From positions 248,001 to 312,000 of the forward strand of contig NW_015961949.1 in assembly GCF_000497045.1 (NCBI RefSeq): a stretch of 64,000 bases of DNA, given 5' to 3'. Positions 9,893-20,147 of the stretch are shown in pieces (position 1 is the first letter of the stretch; each line of letters starts with the position of its first letter). The notes under the pieces are model-generated. The model had not been told where the DNA came from. It searched no databases and was given only the letters and a program-made list of their open reading frames with translations. Both the position numbers and the translations under genes were made by a program. The stretch comes from Kalmanozyma brasiliensis GHG001 (taxonomy: Eukaryota; Basidiomycota; Ustilaginomycetes; Ustilaginales).

Positions 9893-11443
9893 TCAAGCAA
9901 TGACCGGGTATAGATTGTCGTCGTCCGACTCGGGTTCTGGCAAAGCTACGAGCTGACGAAGACGGGCGTGAGATTCCTTTCGCAGGTTCTCTTGAAAGTG
10001 CGTGGAGATCATTGGGTTGGCGGCGTCTTGCAAGGGCAGTGCATAGTCGCGCTGTGCTGCGCCGGAGGGCGAGCTGTCATGATCTGCAGTCGACGTCGGC
10101 GCCTCTTTGCGTATGTATTGGCTTCCATCCTCTTGCACGACGGCGACCATGATACTTCGACGGATTTCGCGAAGATGGCGTCTCGCATCCTTGACGGTTT
10201 CCTGCAGCTTGGCTGTTTCGACGGCCAACTTGCGTTGACGCTCCAGACTGGCTGCAATCTCGCGCTTGAGGTAAGCATCCAGCGCCTTGGCCTGCGCATA
10301 CGAGGTCTCGAGCGACTTGTGAAGTCCACGTTCATCGACTGCTTTCGGATTCTTGCTGCCCGGCATGAGGTAGAGCTCGATGAGTCGGAACTCGGGTGGG
10401 CGCTCAACCAGCAGCTGGCTGCCTCGTGCTTTGGCAATGGTGGTGAAGAACTTGCCTGAGCTTGTCTTGGCCTTGAGCACCAACGGCTGGGTACCGCTGA
10501 CGGTAGACTTGGCTGTGGTGTTGGAGATGAGATTCTTGGTGTACTTCTGATTCCTCGCTACGCCGCTGTCGATGCAGAACTGAAGAGCGGTCTGGATGTC
10601 CTTGATGATGGAGACCAAGATGGGTGACGCATCCTTGAGCATCTGCCGAGCCCGCTTCTCTCGAAGTGTCTCGGCGGCCATGAAGACTTGCACCTGCGTC
10701 CACACTTTGACCTCCCACTCTGCCAGATCGTCCTGCACGAATTCAGGGGTGGAGCCGTCAAAGAGTGCATGGTCGATCTTGTCCAGCTCGTTGGACACTG
10801 CCGAGTATTCGACCAGGTCTCGCTGCAGCTGAGACTTGCGCTGTTCCTTTAATGCCAGTATCGACCGATTGCGTTCGAGCTCAGCCTCGTGATCCGCTTG
10901 CTGCTGGGCTGCTTTCTCGGCGTCCGTCCCAGCTTGGAAGAGGAGGCGAGATCGGTTGCCTCTCTTGTTCATCATACGCTTGGCAAAAGAGCTGCTCATC
11001 TTGGCATGAGTATCCCTCGTCTCTTGTGAGACGGCCTGCAACGTTTTGAGGCGCGCCTCTTGAGTCTTGACCTTGCCGGTGACGGAGAAGATGTCGTGCT
11101 GATTGGTTTCGAGCATCGCAGGGATGTCGCCCAGCGCTTGGAGTTTCGCTGTAAGCTCTGTATGTCTACTGTGAAAGCCAGAGATCCTTTGACGCAGAGG
11201 CGGCTGGTAAGCGGGAACGTTGTGCTCGGAAGGTGCGGTGTTGGACGCATTTGTGTTGGCCATGGCTAATGTCACCGCAGCCGTAGCAATGGCTGCCGTC
11301 CCAGCTGCCGCAAATGGAGGCGGCAGCTGATCTAACTGCGCCGCATCGTCGTCGTTGAAGAGCTCGTGCACGTCGTCGAACATGGCATTGCCGGGACCGC
11401 TGTGAAGCCTGGGTCGGACCGCAGGCCTGTGTGCCTTGATCAT
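9893..11443 (-). CDS. Conserved fungal coiled-coil protein of unknown function
   Basis: Taken from ATG 11443 (MIKAHRPAV...), giving 516 aa. The frame is open for 166 more codons upstream but without a convincing start, and that part overlaps the promoter. A short acidic segment (MFDDVHELFNDDD, near residue 20) and an Ala-rich stretch lead into a largely helical, charged protein. Heptad-rich segments lie at about residues 90-230 (repeated KLQALGD / RNRSILALKEQRKSQLQRDL patterns) and 400-460. The middle block with LDKIDHALFDGSTPEF and YLMPGSKNPKAVDERGLHKSL resembles, from memory, an uncharacterised basidiomycete family with an F-D-G-x-T-P-E/x-F/Y motif. No catalytic motif, signal or membrane segment is seen; a structural or scaffolding role is inference only. 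Confidence 0.7.
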   Translation of the reverse strand: MIKAHRPAVRPRLHSGPGNAMFDDVHELFNDDDAAQLDQLPPPFAAAGTAAIATAAVTLAMANTNASNTAPSEHNVPAYQPPLRQRISGFHSRHTELTAKLQALGDIPAMLETNQHDIFSVTGKVKTQEARLKTLQAVSQETRDTHAKMSSSFAKRMMNKRGNRSRLLFQAGTDAEKAAQQQADHEAELERNRSILALKEQRKSQLQRDLVEYSAVSNELDKIDHALFDGSTPEFVQDDLAEWEVKVWTQVQVFMAAETLREKRARQMLKDASPILVSIIKDIQTALQFCIDSGVARNQKYTKNLISNTTAKSTVSGTQPLVLKAKTSSGKFFTTIAKARGSQLLVERPPEFRLIELYLMPGSKNPKAVDERGLHKSLETSYAQAKALDAYLKREIAASLERQRKLAVETAKLQETVKDARRHLREIRRSIMVAVVQEDGSQYIRKEAPTSTADHDSSPSGAAQRDYALPLQDAANPMISTHFQENLRKESHARLRQLVALPEPESDDDNLYPVIA

Positions 11444-12277
11444 CGCGGAAAGCTCTGCTGCTCGTGCGTCTTGCGCATGTGCGTTGGTACCGAGAGGTGA
11501 GGTTACGCTGCTTGCATACGGTCGATAGCTTCTTGCCAAGTGATGATGAAGCGAGGAGATGGTGACTTGAGCCTTAACATGCTGTTCGAGGAGAGTCAGG
11601 AGCAAAGATGACTTGGAGCAGGAGCAGGGTCTCAACCGGCAAGGGTCTTCCGGGATGGTCGCTGACGCGCTCACGCCTCCTGCAAGCGGACACGCATCAT
11701 CCTGCAGATGCGCGCGTAATTTTGGATCAGGAGATGACGGCCGGCGAATCGGCGATTTGCCTAATAAAATTTCTCGTCCGACACAAAATAAGGTTGGACC
11801 CTTGCCTTCCACGTCGATCCATGGAAACTGCGCAGCAGGCACTAGAGCACAGCACAGCCTTGAAGGAGCTGCGTGAGTGCCACGTCGACAGGAGCGGGAT
11901 TCAAAGCACGCCCCGCACTCAGCCCTGCACCCTTCCCTCACACCACATCATCCAATCGTCCTTCCCCTCTCATCCTCCTCTTTCAAGCAACCTTCCGCCT
12001 CGTCCGACTTCCCTACTCTCAACAACCTTCCACGTATACATTCTTGTCTCTTCCTGCTCTCCCCCCCTCTCTTTGCTTCAACGCACTGAGTCCACCTCAC
12101 TTTCTCCACGCAGCATCAGCCCTACTTCGCGCCACGCATCCCTATTGCCAGCTCATCATCGCCTCTCCTCCTCTTAACTGAGTGCTGGAGATCATCACTG
12201 CTTCTGTCTCTCACTGTCTCCCGTCTATAACTCGTTAGGTCTTGGTCGTCATCACCCACAACACCACTCTGCCCATC
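11444..12277. other. Divergent promoter region between the coiled-coil gene and cib1
   Basis: About 830 nt serving two divergent genes. The cib1-proximal 330 nt are strongly pyrimidine-rich with no in-frame upstream ATG close to the start, consistent with a long 5' leader. A CCACG-containing element (GTGCCACGTCGA, about 11877-11888) resembles the CCACG half of an ER-stress element, but a single match carries little weight. Confidence 0.4.
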
Positions 12278-14034
12278 ATGGCCACTACGACCACCACATC
12301 ACCTTCGATCGCTGTTCCGTCCTCGTCCCGTCTTCCAGAGACTCCAGTCAAAAAGGAATTTCCGGAAGCCACTCTCGCTGGCTCGACCTCGAGCAGCAAG
12401 AAGCGAAAGGTCACCGACGCTCGAGAGGACGACGGCTCGGATCAGAGCGACGACGAGGAACTCCAAGACTCGTCCCGTTCCGCTTCGCCATCCAAGCCCA
12501 CCAACACCGGCGGTCGCAGAAAAGCGAGCGACGAGGAGCGAAAGGCTCGCCTCGAGGCCCGTCAAGCTCGCAATCGTCTCTCGGCTCAGTACTCGCGAGA
12601 ACGCAAGAAGGCCTACGTCGACCAACTCGAGGGCTCCCTGAACGCTCTTAAGGCCGAGAACACCTTGCTCCGCCAACAGCGCGAGCAGGAGCAGCTTCTC
12701 CGCCAGGCTCTCGACACCAAGCTCCGTGACTCTCAGATTCGCGTCCATACTCTCGAGACCATTCTCCGCACTGTCGCTCCTTCTCTTGTTCCTCTTCTTG
12801 CTTCGTCGTCATCCTCCTCCTCCTCCATCCCCATCTCCTCTTCCCCGGCTTTCGCCGCTTCTTCCTCTTCTTCGATTGCTCCGCAGCTTGATGCGGGGCT
12901 GTCCGCGGATTTCGCGACTGCTCTTCTGCAGAACAACGGTTCGGCTAGCAAGGAGGTCTCCTTTCCCTCGACGATCGCAGCGCCGGCATCGACCGCTTCC
13001 TCTTCCCTTTCCTTTGGCACTTTGGGCCAGCAAACCTCGAATGAAGACGTTCGCCTCCCTGCAGCGGAGGCGACCTGCTCTGATGCACCATCTCTTTGCC
13101 GAGATGCCGAGCTCGGGCAGTCCCAGCAGCGGATGTCTTCACTCAGTTCGACGGTCTCGCTACCCCCCAAGTCTCTGCCTCTGGAAAGGTCGGAAGCCAT
13201 GTCGATGTCAACGGCAGCAGCATCGTCAAGCAAGGATACCCCCTTGCCAGTCAGATCCACGTTCCCGCACCAGAGCAGCCGTCGTCGACCGCGGCCAGCT
13301 CCCACATCACTCTGTCTCAGCATCCCGTCGAAGCGAAAGCAGCCGGTACTGCCCGTGAAGCTGAGGCTCTCCTCTCCAACTTCCTCCACCTCGACGACGC
13401 CAAGTTCGCCCATGATGGTGACGCGACGACTGCGGCTCAAGATCAAGGTGCCTCGACGCCTGCCGCCCCGTCTCAACCTGTACCTGTGGGCCAGGTCAAT
13501 GCAGAAGCAGCAAGCGGCACCTGGCGATCCGCAGGCGCCTCTGCAAGTGACCTCGCAAGCCTGAGCGCCGCCTCGGCGGGCTCGTGTGAGGCAAAGAGTA
13601 GCAGCGACAGCAGCAAGAACATCAACGAGTCCGCGAACATCTTCAACACCATCAGCCTGTCCCACGCTGACAGCCAGGACGAGAACACGCAGGCGCGATT
13701 CCAGCTCCTCAACTCCCCGCTCCTGCCCACCGACAGGAACATGTGGGAGCTGGCCACGGACGCGATGCTCCAGGACATCTACTCGAATGGTGACGACGTC
13801 GCGGATCTTTCGGTGTCGAGTGTCTCGGCTTCCGACGTATCTTCTGAGATCGACGCGAGCGCCGGCTCTTCGCCGTTCGACCTCGTCGATCTGGACATTG
13901 AGATCGAGGAGCCGCTCCACCTCAGTATCGGCCTGGACGAGGAGAACATGGTCGTGGACGGCGCCTTCCTCCCCAAGGCCGACACCGCCGCGTCCATGGA
14001 CTGGCCCGGTCTCATGGCCTCCCTCGTCGCTTAA
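12278..14034 (+). CDS. cib1: bZIP unfolded-protein-response regulator (Cib1/Hac1 homologue) with Ire1-type unconventional intron
   Basis: The first frame starts at ATG 12278 and encodes a Lys/Arg-rich NLS (KKRKV), acidic stretch, and a bZIP: basic region RNRLSAQYSRERKK near residues 98-112, then Leu/His heptads to about 165. Left unspliced it ends at 13564 (428 aa). The downstream frame to 14034 is in another phase. Removing exactly 65 nt (13062-13126) joins them into a 563-aa protein whose C-terminus is acidic and Asp/Glu/Leu-rich, as expected of a transactivation domain. Both cut points sit in CNG/CNGN hairpin loops, the hallmark of Ire1 substrates (HAC1, XBP1), rather than GT-AG sites. A 65-nt unconventional intron is what I recall for Ustilago maydis cib1. 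Known role in that species: ER-stress response and control of growth in the plant via Clp1 interaction. Start 12278 was preferred because upstream in-frame codons give only TTG. Confidence 0.88.
13051..13073 (+). other. 5' Ire1 cleavage hairpin of cib1 mRNA
   Basis: An 8-bp perfect stem (13051-13058 paired with 13066-13073) closes a 7-nt loop CTGCAGC at 13059-13065. This matches the CNGCNGN loop consensus of HAC1/XBP1 splice sites, with predicted cleavage after G13061. Confidence 0.85.
13062..13126 (+). other. 65-nt unconventional (Ire1-excised) intron of cib1
   Basis: Bounded by loop motifs CTG/CAGC and CAG/CAGC instead of GT-AG. Because 65 is not a multiple of 3, excision shifts translation from the short unspliced frame to the long C-terminal frame. 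Codon GCA (Ala) is preserved at the junction in both forms. Confidence 0.85.
13117..13138 (+). other. 3' Ire1 cleavage hairpin of cib1 mRNA
   Basis: Loop CAGCAGC at 13124-13130 with predicted cleavage after G13126. The closing stem is short (TCC/GGA plus a G-U pair, then an internal mismatch), weaker than the 5' hairpin. Confidence 0.7.
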
Positions 14035-14444
14035 GTTCTCTCGATCTGGTATCGCGTTTCTGTCATGTATATTTTAGTCTCACTAGCGTATCGGTCCCTT
14101 CATCCTGCATGCGGCCGATGTTGCCCGCTCATATCGAATCTAACCTGCTCGCTTGCTGCTCTTTCACACCTCTTTTCGTCAGTGCATGTGATGATGAATG
14201 ACGTGGGATATCAATGCGAGGGGTATGCTATGCTAAGAAATACAGTTGCGGCACGGAGAGCGTGTGTATGAATGTGTGTGGTGATGAACGAATGTGGTGA
14301 TGAACGAATGTGGTGGTGAACGTGTGTGGTGATGAACGAGCGAGTGTTGTTGAATGAATGAGTGCGGTGTGTTGCGATGGATGACCGTGAGAGCAGGCGG
14401 AGGTGGAAGGATGAAGGGGGGGATAAGGGAGCGCTGGGGCTACC
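14035..14444. other. Convergent intergenic region of cib1 and the Ser-rich gene
   Basis: Contains the cib1 3' UTR and a degenerate tandem repeat (listed separately). No gene is seen. Confidence 0.5.
14266..14370 (+). repeat. Degenerate minisatellite, GGTGATGAACGAATGT-like unit
   Basis: Several imperfect copies of a roughly 16-nt unit built from GTGGTGATGAACGAATGT occur in succession, drifting into GAATGAATGAGTG. It is confined to the gap between two convergent genes and does not form a coding frame. Confidence 0.7.
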
Positions 14445-16307
14445 TCACCCCGTGGAGGGAGGGGCGATTTCGAAGCTGGACCAATACCATTCGTCCATGC
14501 ATCGCCAGACGTCGGCGAAGCTCTCGTCGACGGCGACGAAGGGTGGTTTGCCCTGGCGCTTGGTGTTGGTTGTTGGTGTGGTGGGGGGAGAAGCGGCGCG
14601 ATGCGTGCTGCCCGGCAAGCGATGTGTTGGCGGAATGGATGCGTCTAGCTCGGCGGAGAGCGCAGAGATCGAGGCGAGCAGGGAATGCGCTTCGCGACGC
14701 AGCTCGTCGAGTGTCGTGGGTTTGGCAGCGGTGGTGAGAGGGGGAGAGGACGGGCGTCCGGCTTTGCTGGTTCTGTAGGGTAGTCGGTGTGGGAGGGTGA
14801 GCATTTCGTTCGTTCGCGCTGCGGAAGGTGGCAGTGGGAACGCAATCTTGTCGGTGACCTGAGTCGATCCGGGCTGCGATGCGACCTTTCCAGACGGTAC
14901 AACGGTGGTCGTGGATGACGAAGCCGACGATGATGGTCGCGAGGTCGACAGCGACGCTGGCTGCAGCGTTGCCGTGGACGCATGCAATGAAGTCCCACCT
15001 CCCATATTTAGGCTTGTGGGCGCTGCGCATCGCCTGCATAGACCCTCATTGCCAGCTAGTGATGACGCCGATGGGTTATCTGCCGCCCTGTCAATAGACG
15101 GGCCTCGGAAGCGGTCTAGCTCATGAACGCCCTGCATCGACGCAGCCGAGCTGGCACGCGGATAGCGCTCATCTCCGCTCGAAAGCTGCAGCGCAAAGGG
15201 ATGGCTGCGCACCGAACCGTAAGAGTAATTGGAATGCATCGAGTCGAGCGATCCTGCCGAGAGCGAGGAGGGGACGAGGTCCGAATCGATGCTGCTCGTG
15301 ATCTGGGTCAAGGTGGCAGGCGGCGAAGGGGGGAACTCGATGGTGGGTGATGCGACGAAGGGTGGCAGGATGGGTTGACTGCGCTTGCGAGAGGGAGAAG
15401 GGATGATCTCGAACGCGGGCTCGTCGTCGTCGTCGAAAGTCTCGAGGCTAGGCGAGCTGCGTACGCGCTGTTGGGATTCGACGTGTGCAACGCGAGGCGG
15501 GAATTTGAATGCAGATGCTGAGTGGACAGCTTCGCTGGTATCACATCGGTAAGCGTTGGATCGCGATGTGCGCGCTGTGGTGGTGGCTGGAGCAGAGAGG
15601 GGACCTTGGGCGGCACTCTTGGCAATGGTGAGCCGTGAGGGCATGGTACCGTTTGCCTCGGCGGAGCGACCGGCGGCCAGGTTCGAGGCTTGCGATGGGT
15701 GAAGAGGGCGACGTCGGAAGGCAGTGTGATGAGAGACGTCTGAAGATGTGGTATCAGACATCAAGTTGATGGTAGCGCTGGTTTCAATGACGCGCTCAAG
15801 CTGGGCGCTCATCTTGCGAGAAGGCAGCGTGGTGCTCGTCTTGCCTGCCTGTTCAAAGGCGCGGGCGATGGCTCGGACTGACTGGCGTGAGGATGGCACG
15901 TGCACGGTTGCGGTCGACGGCGTGCCCATGAGGACTCTCTGGATGGCGGCGGAGCTGGACAGCACCGAGGAGATGGACTCGGAGCGAGAGGAAGAAGCAG
16001 AAGAACCGTGAGCGCGGCGTGCGAGACCCTGACTGGAAGTGCGCGACCTGGAAGAGGACTGGGAGCCGAGGTCGCTATAAGCCGAGGTGGAGCCAGTGCT
16101 GGAACTCGTGCTGAAAGGAAAGTCGTAGGACGACTCGGTGTCTGACTCGTAGAGCAGGCGGTGCTGCACCTCGGTGAGACCACGAGGATGCAGCGGTGAG
16201 GCGTACTTGATCATGTTGGGATCTAGGGTGGAGGCGAGGGAAGCGTTGAGCTGGGTCTTGTCGATGGAAGTATCAACGATGACCGGGTTGATGGGATGAG
16301 GATGCAT
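14445..16307 (-). CDS. Serine-rich, largely disordered protein of unknown function
   Basis: A 620-aa intron-less frame from ATG 16307. The N-terminus (MHPHPINPVIVDTSIDKTQLNASLASTLDPNM) and C-terminus (VAVDESFADVWRCMDEWYWSSFEIAPP) look conserved and folded or motif-like. The middle is rich in Ser/Thr/Pro with runs of Ser and many RS/SP sites, suggesting phosphorylation. A short predicted helix with Leu heptads (TLDELRREAHSLLASISALSAELD) lies near residue 540, and a Cys pair (GLCRRCAAP) near 430. No known domain, signal peptide or membrane segment is recognised. A cytoplasmic or nuclear regulatory scaffold is possible but unproven. Confidence 0.7.
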   Translation of the reverse strand: MHPHPINPVIVDTSIDKTQLNASLASTLDPNMIKYASPLHPRGLTEVQHRLLYESDTESSYDFPFSTSSSTGSTSAYSDLGSQSSSRSRTSSQGLARRAHGSSASSSRSESISSVLSSSAAIQRVLMGTPSTATVHVPSSRQSVRAIARAFEQAGKTSTTLPSRKMSAQLERVIETSATINLMSDTTSSDVSHHTAFRRRPLHPSQASNLAAGRSAEANGTMPSRLTIAKSAAQGPLSAPATTTARTSRSNAYRCDTSEAVHSASAFKFPPRVAHVESQQRVRSSPSLETFDDDDEPAFEIIPSPSRKRSQPILPPFVASPTIEFPPSPPATLTQITSSIDSDLVPSSLSAGSLDSMHSNYSYGSVRSHPFALQLSSGDERYPRASSAASMQGVHELDRFRGPSIDRAADNPSASSLAGNEGLCRRCAAPTSLNMGGGTSLHASTATLQPASLSTSRPSSSASSSTTTVVPSGKVASQPGSTQVTDKIAFPLPPSAARTNEMLTLPHRLPYRTSKAGRPSSPPLTTAAKPTTLDELRREAHSLLASISALSAELDASIPPTHRLPGSTHRAASPPTTPTTNTKRQGKPPFVAVDESFADVWRCMDEWYWSSFEIAPPSTG

Positions 16308-19090
16308 CGTATGCGCTATGAGACCCGTACGCCCGTCGTCCGGAACGCCGGATGAAGATATGCTTGGAGGCGAAAAGCCGGCGAGATTGACCAGCAGATC
16401 TCAGCCGGGAAGCAAGGAACAAGTAGATGGAGATCGGACTCTTGCTAGAATTCGAGTAGGCCGGTGGACTGGATGGTTGATGAAGGACTCTATTGATTTG
16501 CGATCGATGAGCTGCAGCCAAGTGAAGTGGGTTGCGAGGTCGAACTGCCAACCTTGCTTGAGACGCCGTTGAGAATCGAGGCGAGATCGCGAAGGCGAAG
16601 TGGGCAGAGAGACGCCAGTCAGCCGGGTAGATGGAGGGAAGGCGAGAAAGAAGGACGACAGCAAAGCAGATGGGTGGTTGCCAAGCAAAGCCGTGCAACA
16701 CGCTCTTGTTGGTGGGGAATAGAAACGCCATCTGTGTAGTCTCGGGAAGATGTGACGGTTTCATAGTTGCTTTGCAGTTAAGTTAGCGGTCAGCCGAAGC
16801 GGCGGCCGTACGGCTGTTGCGCCGAGAACAGACTGAGCTGCACAATGGCCAGGCTGCCTCAACGCGTCGGACCGATTTTATCGCTCATTGTCCGCTTTGA
16901 CGCGTGGCTCAGCCATTCGACACTCAACGGTCCCTCCTCTTTACGCAGCGCAGCGGCCCCTATTAGCGCCCAGCTCGACCGTCGGCGTCGCCATTGTGGA
17001 TATGCTTGTCTCCGATCCGATGAGCGAAGCTAGGTTGCATCATCGCGCTTACACCCCGTCTTGAAGCACAGTCTTGCAAACGACAAAGTGACAGTCCAAC
17101 ACGCCACGAGCAGCTTGGGCTAGGCGAGCGACACGTCGTTGATGTTTCAATCTTGACAGGTCTTCAGGGTCCACTTGACAGCCACGCGCAGTCGCGACTT
17201 TCTTGGGGCCTACGGGATCGAAGAGTTGCCCACGTAGATCAATCCGTTCACATCATCCAAGCTTCGTCTTCGGTTCATCTGCAGCCGGTGCAGGTTGCCA
17301 TCGACAGTCGGACCGCTTGCGTTGAGTCTTTGCATGATTGGTGGGTCTGAGCCAAGCGGGCTTCGCTTTCAGCAACAATTCCGAAGGGGTCCCTCCGATC
17401 GATCTCTTTGCATTCGTCCATTCAGCGCCCTGGTCAGCATGGACGGGACTCGCTGCACAGCGGCTGCGCGACGTCTCCTATCCCGGCTGGTCTGCTGAAC
17501 CCCAACTCAACTACGAGGTTGCTGACGTCTTTAGTCTGCGGAACGACGACCCTGTGGCAGGGGCGCTTGGCAAAGAAGGGACCGGCTCGGCGCCGCCTTC
17601 CGCGCATCGGGTAAGGGCAGACATGTGATAGCGCTCAGGCCTCGGTACACATCGCGAAGGGGCCATGGCACAGAAGAGCCCAGCTGTGCGACCAGATGAA
17701 CCTGCAGAGGCAAAACTACAGGGGTAGGTTCCGTAGGCGTCGAGTGCCAGCCGTCGACCTAACAACGCAAAAACAATTGATTTTTTTGTTAGAGCGATCA
17801 ATTCTTTCTTTTCAGTCAACGCAGCCTCGGCCGAGCTCAGGGCTTAGCATCACGTGCAATGCCCAGCGTCAATTCGGCGAAATTCAACTTTCCTGAAATC
17901 AAAGCTTCAGGTGAGCAGCGACAGGCAATTCGGATTCTAGAGGCAGCAGGGCAGTCAAGACCGTTGCCAGCCGTGATAGGCCTGCCAGGAAGGCTTGTAG
18001 GTGAGAACAAGAAGCTGCTGCGCCTGCCTGCTGCTCACTCTCCAGACCGTCCGCCGCGCTTCGCAGCTTGTCGAGTTTGAGTTCGTCGAGATCATCACTT
18101 TCTGCTTCCCTTCTCCTAGGTCACTTCTCATCCCCTCAAGACACATAATCAAGGTAAGCTTCGACACATCGCACGCATGGCAGCATCGACGACGACACAG
18201 ACGATATACGGACATGATGGCAGAGACGATCAGGACGACACGAATATAGAATGGATCAGGACTACATCAGTACCAACAAAGCCACAGCGGAGACAGCAAC
18301 CGCCAATCTTCTCAGCATCAGCAGCAGCATGACTCCCAGCACACATCCCGACAATGGCAGACATCACTGTGGTTTCATTTTTCAGCATTGCAAGTTTCAC
18401 CGACCTCCTGGCGGCATAAATCAGTGATGGAACGCTTCGCACCCTAGCATCTCACAGGTAGAAGGCGGAGGAGGCAACAGGACACCAACTGGACACCTCT
18501 TATACCGCGAACATATCTTGTAGGGCACGACTGGACCAGGTCTTGGTTGTGCGGACATCGCAAGCATGTGCACTTGTGTTCATGTTGGAAGGATGGGACA
18601 CGCCGAAAGGCCCGGCGGATCTCCTCGCTCTGGCCACGCGAGGCTGTCATCTTGTACAGCGAAGGCGAAGGTCGTTGTATGGGATCGTAGCAGTGGAAGA
18701 CATACATCGTGGCAGGAGATGCTCGCTCTCACCAGAGTTCGAGGCAGAATTCACGGCAAGCACAGAGCCATCCGACTAAGGCTTCTCGTTGTGACCGCGA
18801 CAAACCCGCAGATCCCGGTCATCATCATTCGTCGCTTCCACCGCTGTCGTCCGACATGACAGCCGAGATCCACGATCAAACGCATCATTCTTGTCCACCC
18901 GCTTCCGCCAACAACGCACGTTTCAACGTTCCTCGCCTTCGTATCCGCCTTGTCTCGGCATCTCTTGATCGTCTCTCGTCATCCACTCCGTCCTGTCTCT
19001 TTGCGTTCGTCTTGCTTGCAGCCGTCTTCGTCGACAATCGCAACAGACTACTGACCTCCATTCCATCACTTGCCCAACCTCTCAGACAAC
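16308..19090. other. Intergenic region with probable 5'-UTR intron of RPS8
   Basis: Upstream of the Ser-rich gene (-) and RPS8 (+). From about 18154 on it looks like an RPS8 leader intron (listed separately). The remaining 1.8 kb hold only short frames, with a small inverted repeat AATTGAT/ATCAATT (17776-17804) around a T-run. I found no tRNA or snRNA signature. Confidence 0.45.
18154..19085 (+). other. Probable 5'-UTR intron of RPS8
   Basis: A strong donor (AAG/GTAAGC at 18154), a branch-site-like ACTACTGAC at 19048-19055 and an acceptor ACCTCTCAG ending at 19085, five bases before the RPS8 ATG, fit a long leader intron as is common in fungal ribosomal-protein genes. An alternative acceptor (CTTGCTTGCAG) ends near 19021. 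Needs transcript evidence. Confidence 0.5.
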
Positions 19091-19720
19091 ATGGGTATCA
19101 CTCGTGACTCGCGCCACAAGCGATCGGCCACCGGTGCTCGCCGCGCCTACTACCGCAAGAAGCGCGCCTTCGAGCTCGGTCGTCAGGCCGCCAACACCCG
19201 TATCGGAGCTAAGCGTATCCACACCGTTCGTGTTCGTGGTGGTAACCTGAAGCACCGTGCTCTTCGACTCGAGTCGGGCAACTTTGCCTGGGGCTCGGAG
19301 CACATCACTGCCAAGACGCGTGTTCTCGGCGTTGTGTACAACGCTTCGAACAACGAGTTGGTGCGCACGAACACTCTTGTCAAGGGTTGCATTGTTCAGG
19401 TGGACGCGACCCCTTTCCGTCAGGCGTACGAGAAGCACTATGGTCAGCCCGTGACGACTAAGCGCCGTGCCGCTGGTCAGGGTGCCGCCGAGGCCAACGT
19501 GGATGAGGCCAAGCTGAGCAACAATGTGACGCGCAAGCTCGACACCCGTCGCAAGGAGGGCAAGCTCGACAGCCTCGTCGAGCAGCAGTTCGGCGCTGGT
19601 AGGCTGTACGCCGCCATCGCTTCCCGCCCCGGCCAGTCCGGCCGCGCCGACGGCTACATCCTCGAGGGCAAGGAGCTCGAGTTCTACGTCCGTCGTCTCA
19701 GGGCTAAGGGCGGCAAGTAA
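19091..19720 (+). CDS. RPS8: 40S ribosomal protein S8 (eS8)
   Basis: 209 aa, the usual fungal size. Begins [16 protein letters not shown] and contains [14 protein letters not shown], the diagnostic eS8 N-terminus, then [13 protein letters not shown] and [17 protein letters not shown] segment (here [15 protein letters not shown]), ending in LRAKGGK. A component of the small ribosomal subunit. ATG 19091 was chosen over an upstream in-frame codon because it matches the family start exactly. Codons are strongly biased, as expected for a highly expressed gene. The coding region has no intron; a leader intron is likely. Convergent with the valyl-tRNA synthetase gene. Confidence 0.97.
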   Translation: MGITRDSRHKRSATGARRAYYRKKRAFELGRQAANTRIGAKRIHTVRVRGGNLKHRALRLESGNFAWGSEHITAKTRVLGVVYNASNNELVRTNTLVKGCIVQVDATPFRQAYEKHYGQPVTTKRRAAGQGAAEANVDEAKLSNNVTRKLDTRRKEGKLDSLVEQQFGAGRLYAAIASRPGQSGRADGYILEGKELEFYVRRLRAKGGK

Positions 19721-20147
19721 ATCGCTCGCCCATCCCCGTCCCGTTTTCCACCTTGTATACTGTTCACACACACGCTCACACCTGTAGATGGTGCGAGTCA
19801 GCATTCTCCCCCCGGCACGGTTGTCTAACCGATAGATCTCCTTCGCCGTACGCACACACACACACACCCAAAATTCTCTAGGCTAAATGCAATGCTACCA
19901 TGCAACATCCGATCAACTCCGGGTTGGACGAACAAGAGAATTGTGAGAGACGCCGTTGAGAGAATGTCATGCAGTGAAAGAAAGCGCGGGGTGCAGCTAA
20001 AGCATCGTGAGCCGTGCAAGTTGCAAGGTCAGCACGCGCACATCAGACACCTCATCTCTCGGCGCACGCAGACTCATTCGTCAGGCCATTCACATTTGAG
20101 CGCACGCCATCCCATCTCGTCAGATCGATTCAACTTGTATTCAATCT
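19721..20147. other. Convergent 3' region of RPS8 and VAS1
   Basis: Contains the two 3' UTRs and short CA-repeat tracts (about 19764-19782 and 19851-19867). No gene is seen. Confidence 0.5.

Noticed and set aside
13096..14034. Separate 312-codon gene downstream of the bZIP frame
   Set aside because: It is the spliced C-terminal frame of cib1; Ire1-type loop motifs 65 nt apart join it to the bZIP exon.
17776..17804. AATTGAT / ATCAATT inverted repeat around a T-run
   Set aside because: Seven-bp AT-rich arms with a 15-nt spacer are expected occasionally; no associated gene or partner copy.
18709..19107. 132-codon plus-strand frame just before RPS8
   Set aside because: Overlaps the RPS8 start in another frame and spans the probable leader intron; composition is non-coding.
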